Below are positions 1 to 10,139 of a stretch of DNA of 64,000 bases, in pieces. The stretch is from Melanocharis versteri. Its lineage: Eukaryota > Chordata > Aves > Passeriformes > Melanocharitidae. A program made the position numbers and the translations under genes. Under the pieces are notes generated by a model. The model saw only the letters and a program-made list of their open reading frames with translations. It was not told the origin of the DNA and searched no databases. Position 1 is the stretch's first letter, and each line of letters opens with the position of its first letter. Location: positions 1 through 64,000 of the forward strand of contig VZTG01005442.1 in NCBI GenBank assembly GCA_013397845.1, given 5' to 3'.

Positions 1-329
1 GGGGGCGCGGGGCCGCCCCTGCTCCGTCTTCCCATTGGTTCTCACATACTGGCGTCACCCGGAGCCCCGCGAACGCGATGCCAAGAGAGGTGATGTTCCG
101 TGATTTTCTGGGAACCCTGGGAAAAGGACGGGATCGAGGGGTTTGTGCGCCGGGGACCCTAGACTCTGCTGCCCGCCCTGGCGCCAGCGCAGGGCACAGC
201 CCGCCNGCCATAATGAAAATACCAGTATTTAATTGCCTGGCAGTAAACCTGAAGATACACCTGGTATTATTCTGTTCAAGGCAAAATGGGGAATGCTGTG
301 GACCTGGATTAGATTAACTGTGGTTGGAG

Positions 330-376
330 AAAAAAAAAAAAAAATTAAAAAATTAAAAAAAAAAAAAAAAAAAAAA
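330..376. repeat. A-rich low-complexity tract
   Basis: A nearly pure adenine run interrupted only by two TT pairs. No retroelement body or target-site duplication is evident upstream, so I treat it as a simple repeat rather than a retroposon tail. Confidence 0.85.
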
Positions 377-3008
377 GGGAACACAATTCTCGTCTGGAAA
401 GCCCTTGCGGCCCGGAGCAGTCCCCTGAGGCACCTTAGAGACCCCGGGGCCGTGCGAGCGGAACCTCCTCCTGCCGCCTCTCCTTGTGCCCCGCACGGAG
501 GGGGCTGGGGACCCCCGCCGTGCCCCCTCCTCCCCGAGCGGGCCCCGGGGCCCCACCATGAGCCACTCAGTCCGGGGACCGGCAGCGGAAGCAGCCTAGG
601 TCCGGCGGATCCCGCACCCAGCGTCCCAGAGACCAAGCAGGTGCCCGCTTTGGTGACAACATACAGATACACAGGCACAGGTGGCCGTGCGCACCTGCGG
701 ATCCTCATGGAGCACTCCGTTTCCCGGAGCAGCAGGACGGGCCGCGCTGCGGAGTGGGGCCGAGGAGAGCCGCGGACAGCGCGGCTGCGGGGCCGCGGCC
801 GAAAAGCAGCAGGGCTGAGGGGTGAGAGCCTGCGGGAAGCGGAGCTCTCCTGCTGAGGTGGCGGTAAGGGGCAGCGGGGCGGGATCTAAGGAGTTGGATG
901 AAAAAGCTTTGCCCGCACAAGCCCAGAGAGGCAGGGGTAGCCTGGCCAGCCTCGGAGCCTGGTCCTTCCTTTTTCCCCGAAAGCAAGGGAGCGGGTCAGC
1001 TTCAGTTCTCTGCAAGCGCTTTCGTTAGACGAGGAACGTGTTTTAATAACGCTCGATATTTATTCTCGAGGAAAGGCCCAAAAGGCAGCACAGCAAAGCC
1101 CCCGCACTCCGCAGCTCAGGCCCCAGCCGGTGCCCCGCAGGAGGCAGGAGCCAGAGCGCAAGGCAGCAGGTACCAGCGGGACGGTCACTGAGCAAGTTCT
1201 CTCCTGAAATAAAGATGCAACCTTCGTCCCGCTGGAAAAAAAAATGTTGGGGGAGATTAGCACGAGTACTTTTTCCCCTCACTCCTCCCTTGCAGTGGTG
1301 TTATAAATAGGTCGCCTTCAGATCTCGGTCCAGTACAAAAGGAGTCCGCAGCTCTGAAGTGACCACACAAACCAATCCGTTGGGGAAACAAACTGGAAAC
1401 TGTTTCCAAGAGCAGAGCTCTGCCAAAGTGCCAGGAGGGAACGGTGTGAAAGATCCCCCCCTCTCCATCCCCCTCTCCAGTGAAATGACCCCGCTCCCTG
1501 AACCGAGGTATTTACTCTCCCACGGCTTAGAGGGGGGGCAGGACCTGGGGTGCTGGATCCGGCACCCCGGAGTCCTGCCGTGACTCTCCTCAGCCATCCC
1601 GCCGCCGCTCCGGCTGCAGCCGTCGGGAATACCAGGAGGACGGTGGAGGCTTGAGGGGACACCGCGGGTTTCCCACGGCGGTGGCTGGGAAAGTGGGGAA
1701 GAGTATTCTTGCCTCCTCCTCCCGGCGTCCTGCGAGAGCAGCCGTCCCAGCAGCCGTCCCGCCTGCCCGCTCACCGCAGCCCTGCGCTGCCGCGCCCGGT
1801 GTGCAGGGGCCAGCGGAAACCTCCGCCTTTTCCCTGGACTTAACACAAGCCTGAGTGTTTAAAGCACACGGCAATAAAGATTTATTTTTCTTCTAGAAAT
1901 CGAAATGCAGGATATGCCCGCCATCGCCTGCGCCTCGCTCCGGGTCCTTACCCGGGAGTGACGCCCGCCCTTGCCTCTGCGGAAAGGAAACGGCTCCTCG
2001 GAAACAAGCCAGTCAGGGCTACCCTGGGCTGTCCCTTCTCCCTGGGGTGTCGCCGGCAGGCGACACCTGGAACGCCCGGAACTGCAGATTCCTGACGACT
2101 CCCCCATCTATTACTCGGTCGGTTTGAGTTGCCGTCCATAAAGGCGGTACCGGTTGGCTCTCGCATGGGCTCCCGCAGCTCTGGGGGAGAAGAGATCCTC
2201 GGGAGTGACCTCTTCCAAAAACAACAGAGACCGTACCTGAAAATGGTCTCGATATAAAGCCCACGTACACGTGGAATTAGCAACCGGTTGCTACGGAGCG
2301 CAGACCTTTCGGCCGCTCTTTCGCCCTTCCCTTTTGGATGCATTTGATGCAGGGACAGGACAGGTTTGGGCTCACTAGGAGGAAAAATGATGAGATCGTG
2401 TTTCAAATGGCGCGCGTCCCTTTGTGCCCTTGCTCTGCCGATCCCGCAGTCGGGAATGCGGGGAGACCCGGCGGGCAGAGCGCCGCGGCCGGATGGACAC
2501 GGCCGTCCCGCAGCTCCATCGCCTCGTTTAACGGGAGGGCGGCTACAGGCTCCCTGTTTGCTTTTGTGTTCTCAAGGCTCCGCTCCCGGCTAACGGGGGC
2601 TGAGGGGAATCCCGCGTCACACTTGCTGAGAGAACCGCACGCCAAACATAGTCCAGCTAAAGGAAAGCAGTCAAGAAAAGCGATTTCCCGGTTATTCCCC
2701 CCCATGTCCGCTAGATCGCCAGCTATTTGCGCACATCCTTTCCCCCGGTAACGATTCCCGAATTAATCTTCCGCTTCTAGGGACGCAAACTGGCTCTCAG
2801 ACAGAGGGTTCCATTGCTGTCCTTTCCGAGGGCTGCGGATCAGCCGTGATTTGAAATCAATGGATTTTTCGTTATAGTTTAATGCAAGGAGGGGCTGGCC
2901 GAGCGCTCTGACAGAAGGGACCCTGGGCAACCCTCCCTCGGCTCGGCCACGCCGCACTACTTCTGCGAGCCAGTGCACTGCAGCGCTTCTGAATAAAATT
3001 ATATTTAT

Positions 3009-3060
3009 TTATACATATATATGTGTATATACACACACATATGTGTGTGTGTGTATACAT
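3009..3060. repeat. Mixed TA/TG/CA dinucleotide repeat
   Basis: Alternating purine-pyrimidine tract of TATA, TGTG and CACA steps that is partly self-complementary, within otherwise GC-rich flank. Likely polymorphic and capable of cruciform or Z-DNA structure. Confidence 0.85.
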
Positions 3061-3899
3061 AATCTCCTGGCCGATCCACAAATCTCTCCCTTTAGTTTTT
3101 TGCTCTTGCTGTTGTTTAACAACTTTGCCGAAGAGAAATCCCGGGGCCGAGTATAACGCTGTAGCATCGAGGACTGTCCTCACATCATTTCTTTCAGGCT
3201 TCTTTTTCGCTCCCCCAAAAAATCGCGGGGGAAGGAACTGGAAAACACATATTTAAAGCTGCCCTCCGCCGTGAGCCACGCTGCGGAGGAGCTGGGGATG
3301 CGGGAGCTGAGGTGCTACCGGTGCCCAGGGCAGCTGCCCTTCGGCGGAGCCGCTCGCAGGCTGCCGGTACCGGCAGCACCCAGGCTCCCTTGGCCGCCCC
3401 GAAGCGGATTTTAGAAAGGCTTTCATGCATTGAGTTGGTTTGGTTTTTATTATGTCGTGGACGAGGGAAAGAAAGGGGCCTGCAGTGGGGTGGGTGAGTT
3501 TGGGAGGGGAGAAAGAAAGGACGAGAAAAGAATTAAGTAGAGGTAATAAAGAGAATAAGGAAGGCAAATCCGCTGAAAGCTTTCTTGGACTAGAAAACTC
3601 AGCGAGCCCAGGGCTGCTCTGAGGGAGACTCGCAAAATGGTTTAAAATCTCGTAAATGAATCCGTCTCTGGCTGTCTTTAACGACGACGTCGCTAGAAAT
3701 CCCTTCTGCATCTGGGGGGCGAGGGGTGGGCCCCTATTCTTGTCAGATCCGAGCTAATGAAAACGGCGGTGCCGCTCTTGCTCGTGGAGCAAAGGCCTGG
3801 AGGGTGGCGGTGGCCACGGGCCCCTCCCGTGCCGTCGTCTCGGGGGTCGCATTCCCATTCCGCCGTCCCGCTCCCCCTCCAGCCGCGTCCCGCTGCCCC

Positions 3900-3927
3900 C
3901 TCACACACAGATATACACACACACAGA
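3900..3927. repeat. Short CA-rich repeat
   Basis: Interrupted CA dinucleotide run with one GATAT interruption in the ALX4 5' flank. Confidence 0.7.
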
Positions 3928-4154
3928 TGAAAGCCACGAGTCCCCCCGGCTCTGCACGGGGTGGGGGAAGCTACGCGGGAGAAGGGAGGACACATGGTCC
4001 GGGCCCCGGGGGGAGCCCGCTGGGAGCCCAGAGCAGCCGCCGGTGCCCCCGCTCCCCGCGCGCAGCCGGCTCCGCTGCGGCCCGCGCTCCCGAAGGGGTT
4101 AAGGTTCTTCTTGTCTTCCCTTTCCCTTACTCTTTTTTTCTTTTATTTCGTTAA

Positions 4155-4249
4155 ATTTTCTTTATTTTCTTTTCTTTTCTTTTCTTTTCTTTTCTTTTCT
4201 TTTCTTTTCTCTTCTTTTCTTTTCTTTTCTTTTCTTTTTTCTTTTCTTC
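4155..4249. repeat. (TTTTC)n pentanucleotide microsatellite
   Basis: About 18 near-perfect TTTTC units with one CTTC variant. It is a polypyrimidine strand with a pure-purine complement, about 1.3 kb upstream of the ALX4 start codon. Confidence 0.93.
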
Positions 4250-5137
4250 CGAAGAACTGTGGATTTAGTTTGCGTAATATCTTTATTACTGAAAACTTCA
4301 AGGTAAGTGAGCAATAGAAACCAGATGTGGGGATGTGAGGAAGGCAGGGCAAGAGTAAGTAAGGGGTAGCAGGAGTTAACTGGGGGAGGAGGGGAATCAG
4401 GTTGAATGGGGGGGCGGGGGGGGAAGGACGACGAAAGGTGAGTATTGATTTATTTTTAAGCTCTTTCTGGGTTGTAATTGACCCCTCAAACCGAAAAGGA
4501 CTCCTGCCAGCCTCTGTCCCTTTGCAAGTCACCTCCGGCAATCCCAGAAGCTTGGTCTAATTCTGTGTGCTTGGTGACCCTGTTAAAATCCGTCCCTGCT
4601 GCCCTCCCGTTTGGATCCAGTAGTTTTACACCTGAAGAGAACACGTTTTTAGAGGTAAATAAATAATGGCCATCATAAACGTGCGGAGGGACCCGACGGA
4701 GAGCTCGCCCGGCTCTGTGCGGGGCGACCGCGGCACCGTCGTGCCACGGTAGGGAAACGGCTCACGGCAGCGCTGGGAGAGCTGTCGGCACTGAAGGGGT
4801 TAATGGGAGGGGGGAGGCTTAAAGGCAGATCGCTGTGGGGAAAATCCGTATTGCCTTTAATAGAGAGGAGGGGGTCGCAGAGGCGAGGGTCCCCACAGCT
4901 GGGGCAGCGAGCAGAGGAGAGAGCCGGAATGAGCAGAGCGTGTCACGACCATTAAATCGTCCCCGGCGCTTCCGCCGGCGGGGATCCCGCATTCATCCCT
5001 TCGTGGCGTTTATGTCATCTGCTTGATTTTCTGGTTTTTAACGATAAAAATTTTGGGGCTGGTTTGTTTTTCTGATTTGGTTTGGTTTTTTTTTTTTTTC
5101 AACGCAAAAGATATGACCTCCACCCTCCCTCTGCTTC

Positions 5138-5174
5138 CACACACCCCCATACACACACACACTCACACACACCC
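5138..5174. repeat. CA-rich simple repeat in ALX4 leader region
   Basis: Interrupted (CA)n run followed by a C-rich stretch, 380-410 bases before the ALX4 start codon. Confidence 0.8.
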
Positions 5175-5335
5175 CTTCCTGGGCCCCCTCCCCTCCACTG
5201 TCATCATCTACATATTAATTGGGGGAGAGGTCTCCCTCTCTCTCTTTTTTTTTTTTTCCCTGTGTGGTGGGGGGGAAAGTGCAGAGAAGAGCCTCGTTAG
5301 AGTGTAGTTTAGAGGGAGACACGGAGGGCAAGAGT

Positions 5336-5341
5336 ATGTGA
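5336..5341 (+). promoter_or_regulatory. Start-stop upstream ORF (ATG TGA)
   Basis: An ATG followed immediately by TGA, with A at the -3 position, 211 bases before the ALX4 start. Minimal start-stop elements are known to stall ribosomes in some vertebrate leaders. This matters only if the transcript begins upstream of here. Confidence 0.35.
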
Positions 5342-5471
5342 GAGAGGGAGGGAGGGAAAGAAAAAGACCCCTTTCACTGTGCGAGAACTTAAGGGGGTTT
5401 GGAGATCTGGTCAGCTTTCACGAACATCTGAATCCTCTTAGAGCTCCCGGCCCAGCTGTGAGTGTGTGTCT

Positions 5472-5543
5472 ATGCGAGAGGGAGAGAGAAAGAGTGGTTC
5501 CTGGTGCCCCTCCAAGCGCATTAAGGACACTCGGGCCTTTTAA
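5472..5543 (+). promoter_or_regulatory. Upstream ORF of 23 codons before ALX4
   Basis: ATG at 5472, 23 sense codons, and TAA at 5541-5543, ending 8 bases before the ALX4 ATG. The start context is weak (T at -3), so leaky scanning would be expected. The short spacing to the main ATG disfavours efficient re-initiation. A regulatory role is inferred. Confidence 0.35.
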
Positions 5544-5551
5544 TTTTAGGA

Positions 5552-5948
5552 ATGAATGCTGATACTTGTGTTTCTTATTGTGATCCGGCTGCCATGGATT
5601 CCTACTACAACGCAGCCTCCCAGGACACAGAAGGCTCCTCGCCTTTTAGGGCATTTCAAGCAAGTGACAAGTTCAGCCCTACTTTCCTGGCCAGCAAAGG
5701 ACAAGTCTTTGGTGACAGCAGCACTAAGTGCCGGAGCCGCTACAGCCAGCAGGAATGTCAGTCCCTGGATGGCAGCGTGCAGGCTCCCGGCTCTGCCGGG
5801 GCTCCGGCCTCCTTTAACAAATACCCTCCGCAGCAGCAGCCGCCGCACCTCTACATGCAGCGAGGCCCCTGCAAAACCCCCCCGGACAGCAACATCAAGC
5901 TGCAAGAGAGCAGCGGCCACAACGGAGCCCTGCAGGTCTCCTGTTACG
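5552..5948 (+). CDS. ALX4: ALX4 exon 1 (residues 1-132, first base of codon 133)
   Basis: Begins at ATG 5552 with MNADTCVSYC, the family N-terminus, and carries the conserved EGSSPFRAF motif (residues about 28-36), the SFNK motif and the HLYMQRGPCKTPPD block. The exon encodes the non-homeodomain N-terminal region used in transactivation and partner contact. The Pro/Gln-rich segment before HLYMQRG is only a few residues, against a long PQ repeat in human. Translation stays open into the intron to 6214, but similarity ends at CYG and a good donor (G|GTGAGT) follows 5948. The first in-frame ATG with family match was chosen as start; a second in-frame ATG (about 5594) lies downstream. The exon sits in a CpG island. 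Confidence 0.95.
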
Positions 5949-6447
5949 GTGAGTCCTTGGCGTGCGGCGGGGAAGCACTGGAGGTGAAAGCGGAGAGAGA
6001 CTCCCGGGCCTGGGAAGGGCCTCCCGGGAACGTGGGGGGTGGCTGCCTGGCAGGACAAACCCTACCGGGGTCAAGGAGACCTTGCCCGGCTCCGGTGCGC
6101 AGCCCCCTCTCGCCGCAACGGGGGCCGCCGTGCCCCACGAATATCTTCATTCCCAGCCGGGTCTGGAGCCCACGATGCCCGCGGGAAGCCGCCCTTCCCC
6201 TGTGTTCCGCTTAGCGGTGATCTTAATCGTAATTTCCGAACGCGGGCGATGCGCTCCCGCAACGCGTTAGCTCTTGAGCAGCGCGGGAGCTCCGCGGAAA
6301 CCGGGACGGAAACAGAAAGAGCGGAGCGCCACGCTGTGCAATGCACTCCCCGCGGGGGCCGTTTTCCACAGAAAGAATTTCTGGAAAATTTCGCCGAAAT
6401 CATCACTTTTCGCGGTAACGGCTTCTCCTGTCTCTCACTTTCTCCCC

Positions 6448-6530
6448 TAATTGCCACTCCCCTAATTGATTTCTGCCCGGCTGCAGATAACCCCCTCGCA
6501 TCCCCTCCGCGGGTCATTAGCGGCAATTAA
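6448..6530. promoter_or_regulatory. Cluster of four homeodomain-core sites in ALX4 intron 1
   Basis: Two TAATTG cores (6448-6453 and 6463-6468, inside a direct repeat of CCCTAATTG), a CATTAG (6515-6520) and a CAATTAA (6524-6530) fall within 83 bases, 500 bases past exon 1, in a region that is otherwise GC-rich. These match the TAAT core bound by paired-like homeodomains, including ALX proteins. Auto- or cross-regulation is inferred. Confidence 0.3.
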
Positions 6531-6658
6531 GACACTCCCTCGCGCTGGCGCTCGACAGTACAGCCGGGAACGGGGGCGCTTCTCATGTCGTTTCCCAGCG
6601 TGGCTTTAAAAGGCTTCTTCGGGAGGTTTCCGCTGTATCGGGGCGGTTAGGGAAATGC

Positions 6659-6700
6659 AAAACAAACAAACAAACAAACCCCCCTAAAACAAACAAACAG
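6659..6700. repeat. (CAAA)n tetranucleotide repeat
   Basis: Two short blocks of AAAC units separated by CCCCCTA within a CpG-rich part of intron 1. Confidence 0.8.
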
Positions 6701-7235
6701 AAAAATTCAACAACGAAACAAATAAGCCCCCTTAATAAGTTTTCCTTAGAAGAGAAGGTGGAAATGTAAGCTCTTCCTTTCTCCGCCGGTGATCTCTCTG
6801 TGGGCCCCGGCCCAGATTCAGAGCGCGTGGGCCGCTGGCGGGGTCCCATCCTCGATGCGTCAGTCCCAAAGGCAGGGGCACCTATGGGACCGTGTCTCCC
6901 GGGAGACCCTAAGACGGGCAGTGACTACGGAGTGGGGGCACAGGGGAGGTGGAAGAGGTCCGGGTCAGGCCAGCAATCCCACTTTTAGGCTCTCGCCGTG
7001 ATTTGAGCAGTCTTTGCCCTCTTTACCCTTTTTCCCCACCTCTAGACTTAAAAGACGGTAGAGGCGCCTTACTTCTGCCTGTCTCCCAAACCCCGGCGTG
7101 CCCCAGGTCGCCTTCAGGCACCGTCGCTCGCCCCCTGCTTGCAGCTGAGGTGTCCCCGGATCCGGGTCCTCTGTCCCAGTTCCCGCACGCACAGGTGACT
7201 CCCCTTCACAGGGAAAGGACATTAAGTCTTCTCCG

Positions 7236-7242
7236 TATAAAT
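7236..7242 (+). promoter_or_regulatory. TATA-like element TATAAAT within intronic CpG island
   Basis: TATAAAT preceded by G/C-rich sequence and followed 25-35 bases later by GC-rich DNA. It could drive an alternative or enhancer-associated transcript, but only the motif supports this. Confidence 0.2.
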
Positions 7243-8278
7243 GTGCCCGGGAACCGCAGGCACAGCTCAGCTACGCTGCGCCCGGACGGGCTCCTACCCC
7301 GACCCGCACGGGTCATTCCCGCACCCGGTGGCACAATCATCCTCTCGCAGGTATCTGCTCACCGGGCCGCCGAGTGGCATGAGGGCTCTCTTTGAGGGCT
7401 GCTTAGGCGCTTTTTCTGGCCAGAACTGGGGCTTTGACGCTCTCCTACGCTCCGTCTCTTCCTCTGCCCTTTCCCTGTGGGCGGACGACCCCCGCCAGCG
7501 TCAGGCCCGCTCCGCACCCGTGGAGGCCTTCTGAGGCCAGCCCGGGCTCCACGGAAAGGACACGGTGGGACCGGAGAGACCCGCGGAGGTAGCGGCCCGT
7601 GCGGGAGGTAAGCGGTCCCCGCTTCCTCCGGGAATGGGATCGCAGGGCAGCCCCCCGTGCCTTCCCGGCTGCCCTGGCATCCTCTCTCTGCTAACCGGCT
7701 CTCTTGTTTTCCTAGGTTGCAAAGCCCAGGGCGCCGGCATAGCCAGTGATGACACATTACAACCCCCCGGTAGAATCACACGAGTTTATTGCCCTCCTAA
7801 CACCGCCGGGGTTCCCTTGATTTATTTTCAAGCGGGGCTCGGGGTTCTCCTTCAGTGGGAGCCCCGCGGCGGCGGCGGGTGGCCCGGCCCGGCCCAGACC
7901 GCGCTCGTTGAGAGCCCCTTGTGATGTGGCTGGGGACGGTGGGCTGTAATCAGAGACATATGGTTCGGCAAGGATAATTAATAGCAATAGTGATAATAAT
8001 AGTGCTTAATGGTTGAAGAGAGAGACTCGCTAATAGCAGACAGATCGGGGTTTCACGGAGCGACTGCAGCATCCGTAGGCGCCTCTCCGCCTTTTCCCAA
8101 ACCGCGAGACCACCGCGCCGGGCGCAGGAGTTGTGCTCCAGGAACCCCGCGAGGGCTAAAGGGCCGGGGAAACCTCCGAGCCGGGGTAGATCCCCTCGGC
8201 GCGGGTGAGCGCGGGGGAAGAGAAAGCCGCCGTCGTTCTCTGCAGCGGGCACAAGCGCGGTCAGCCAGCGCGCTCCCG

Positions 8279-8550
8279 GCACTGGAGGCGGGTGAGGAGC
8301 GCTACCCGGAGAGGGTTGCTCGGGAAGCCGGGGACGAGCGGCTCTCCCACTGCCTCTCGCCGACACCCCGCCGCAGCTTCGGTGCGGGTTGTGCGTTGTG
8401 CAGAGGTGAAGGAGGGCGGCGGGGACCACCGGCACCCCGCGTCCCCCATTGTCCGGGCCTGAGAAGGATGCTGGACTGGTGGGACGCCGTGACTCTAAAC
8501 CCCTCAATTTAAAAAACAACAAAATCCCAAAAGAAGAGGGGAAAAAACCC
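8279..8550. repeat. Duplicated segment, copy 1 (probable false duplication)
   Basis: 272 bases matching 8875-9146 with two substitutions (one in the GAGGGTTGCT region, one in the A-run near the end). The copy stops exactly at the single N at 8551, whereas copy 2 starts exactly after the N at 8874 and continues past the homologous end. This is the signature of overlapping contig ends from one locus or two haplotypes placed in tandem. Confidence 0.85.
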
Positions 8551-8796
8551 NGGTCCCCTCCTTTTTTTAGTTGTTTGATTTCATTTTATTTCTTTAATAA
8601 ACAAGTCTTTTTTGAGTTATAAAAAGCCCGAGCCTGCCATCTATTGCTCTCGGCTTCTATTTCTAGATCTAAGACCTTCCACTGCATTGTACGGATAAAT
8701 ATAGGCCAGGGAGAGCTGCGGCCGTAAATACACGGAGGACACGGACAGCAGCCGTCGGAGCGCTTCCAGCCCTGCTCCTGGCAGGGACAGCGGCAC

Positions 8797-8848
8797 CGGG
8801 CGGCCCTGGCTCTCGGCCGGGCTCCCCGCGGCCCCCTCGCAGTGGCGG
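8797..8848. repeat. 52-bp duplicate of 9370-9421, copy 1
   Basis: 52 bases identical to 9370-9421. After this the two continue as degraded versions of one another up to the N at 8874, consistent with a low-quality contig end. Confidence 0.85.
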
Positions 8849-8874
8849 GGGGCCGCCCGGGCCCCTGGGGGTTN

Positions 8875-9146
8875 GCACTGGAGGCGGGTGAGGAGCGCTA
8901 CCCGGAGAGGTTTGCTCGGGAAGCCGGGGACGAGCGGCTCTCCCACTGCCTCTCGCCGACACCCCGCCGCAGCTTCGGTGCGGGTTGTGCGTTGTGCAGA
9001 GGTGAAGGAGGGCGGCGGGGACCACCGGCACCCCGCGTCCCCCATTGTCCGGGCCTGAGAAGGATGCTGGACTGGTGGGACGCCGTGACTCTAAACCCCT
9101 CAATTTAAAAAGCAACAAAATCCCAAAAGAAGAGGGGAAAAAACCC
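8875..9146. repeat. Duplicated segment, copy 2
   Basis: Second copy of 8279-8550, starting immediately after the N at 8874. It continues past 9146 without interruption, so it is probably the better representation of the locus. Confidence 0.85.
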
Positions 9147-9369
9147 CAACCAAGCAAAACGCAAACCGAGGCCGACCAGTGGGCAGGCTCTCCTTCCGGG
9201 CGGCCGGCTTCCTCCGTGCCCGTCGTTGCGGCGGGCCCATCGCCCGGCCCCGTCCCCGCCCGGCGCGGTCCCCTCCTTGGGGGTGCTGCTCCCCGCACGG
9301 CTGCCCCGCAGCCCTCGCCTCCGCCCTTCCCCCGGTCGCTGCGGAGGCCCGGGCGAGCCCGGAGCCGAN

Positions 9370-9421
9370 CGGGCGGCCCTGGCTCTCGGCCGGGCTCCCC
9401 GCGGCCCCCTCGCAGTGGCGG
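9370..9421. repeat. 52-bp duplicate of 8797-8848, copy 2
   Basis: Starts immediately after the N at 9369 and continues into unique intron sequence. Confidence 0.85.
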
Positions 9422-9610
9422 CTGCCGGCCTGGCCCTATGGGGTTCCCGGCAGGGCTCCTCCTGTGCCTACTCGGAGCCCGCTGCCCCTGCCCCGCGACG
9501 GGCCGCCAGCCTCGCACTGCTTCCCCCGCGTTCACCGCCGGGAATAGGGGTACGGGTTATTCCACAAACCGGCACGGGCAGTGAAAGCCTAATTCTTAAA
9601 TAAAAGCCGT

Positions 9611-9663
9611 AGAATCAGAGAATCATCAAGGTTGGAAGAGACCTTCAAGATCATCTAGTCCTC
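9611..9663 (-). mobile_element. CR1 LINE fragment, 3' end, antisense
   Basis: Contains AGAATCAGAGAATCATCA, then GGTTGGAAGAGACCTTCAAG and GATCATCTAGTCC. This is the reverse complement of the CR1 3' terminal region, with its ATTCTRTG-type short repeats. About 50 bases survive, so it is a heavily 5'-truncated copy. It points to an avian or other sauropsid genome. Confidence 0.85.
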
Positions 9664-9959
9664 AGAACAGGTTATATATCTTGGCTTAGGAGGGGAAAAA
9701 GCTTTTGGATGATTTATGTGCTATAGTAATCTGACTTGCTATTTCTACTGCGCGGAGCTGAAGTAAGTTATATTTCTTGAAATATAGGTATTCACATACC
9801 CCTATACACACAGAAATGTATATGTATATTGCTGTCTAGAAATACCGGCTGGAACAAAATCTTTTTGGGAGTGAAGGCGAATGTGATGGGGATATTTGCT
9901 CAAAGGAAACAGGAGAAAGGAAACGGCTTTCTCTAACAGAGGAAATTCTTTAAGTACCG

Positions 9960-9975
9960 CGTTATGCAAATAACG
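9960..9975. promoter_or_regulatory. POU octamer inside a 16-bp inverted repeat
   Basis: CGTTATGCAAATAACG has 6-bp perfect arms around a GCAA centre and embeds ATGCAAAT (9964-9971), the POU-factor octamer. The surrounding AT-balanced sequence (9940-10080) stands out from the CpG-rich DNA on both sides. Enhancer function is inferred. Confidence 0.3.
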
Positions 9976-10139
9976 AGCATTTCTTTTATTTAGCTAGCAA
10001 ATAAAATGTGCGGCCGTAAGTGCGTTATTATTAGAAGTACAGAAAGCCACTGCCGTAGGAATCGGAGGCTCGCTGCGTGCTTTTTAAATTGACACTTTTA
10101 ATGGATTTCTCCTCCTCCTCCTTCCCTGATGTAATGCAA

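Larger units (their letters stand above)
1..4679. other. CpG-rich 5' flank of ALX4, no gene recognised
   Basis: GC- and CpG-rich DNA upstream of ALX4, broken by AT-rich patches near 210-380, 1200-1320, 1860-1900, 2990-3060 and 4100-4300. Open frames occur on both strands, but they are low-complexity Pro/Arg/Ala-rich translations that overlap one another antisense, as expected of CpG islands; I recognise no protein domain. A single N at 206 marks an unresolved base or gap. An inverted CCAAT box lies near 35, and TATA-like strings occur at 1302-1310 and 2253-2259. Broad CpG-rich flanks are typical of Polycomb-regulated developmental genes; applying that here is inference. Confidence 0.6.
4680..5551 (+). 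promoter_or_regulatory. ALX4: Candidate ALX4 proximal promoter and 5'UTR
   Basis: The 870 bases before the ALX4 start codon are GC-rich at 4680-5000 and then carry T-rich, CA-rich and GA-rich tracts. No canonical TATA box stands at a convincing distance; the motif CATATTAATTG at about 5211 contains a TAAT homeodomain core. The transcription start cannot be fixed from sequence alone. The 30 bases just before the ATG resemble a 3' splice site, so an upstream non-coding exon is possible. The placement rests on adjacency to exon 1. Confidence 0.4.
8551..9369. other. Mis-joined assembly block bounded by single-N gaps
   Basis: Single Ns at 8551, 8874 and 9369 delimit two small contigs. Contig 8552-8873 ends in sequence matching the start of the contig after 9369 (8797-8848 equals 9370-9421), and contig 8875-9368 starts with a copy of the sequence before 8551. 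The order is therefore probably interleaved wrongly. Any element mapped here should be treated with caution. Confidence 0.8.

Noticed and set aside
229..1015. Long open frames on both strands of the 5' flank
   Set aside because: Arg/Pro/Ala-rich, mutually overlapping and antisense to each other, partly translating poly(A); a compositional effect of CpG-rich DNA.
1302..2259. TATA-like strings at 1302 and 2253 as promoters of an upstream gene
   Set aside because: No associated coding exon, donor site or consistent initiator; single motifs in GC-rich DNA are not sufficient.
5949..6214. Open reading frame continuing from ALX4 exon 1 into the intron
   Set aside because: ALX4 similarity stops at 5948 where a GTGAGT donor begins; the continuation is CpG-island sequence with no family match.
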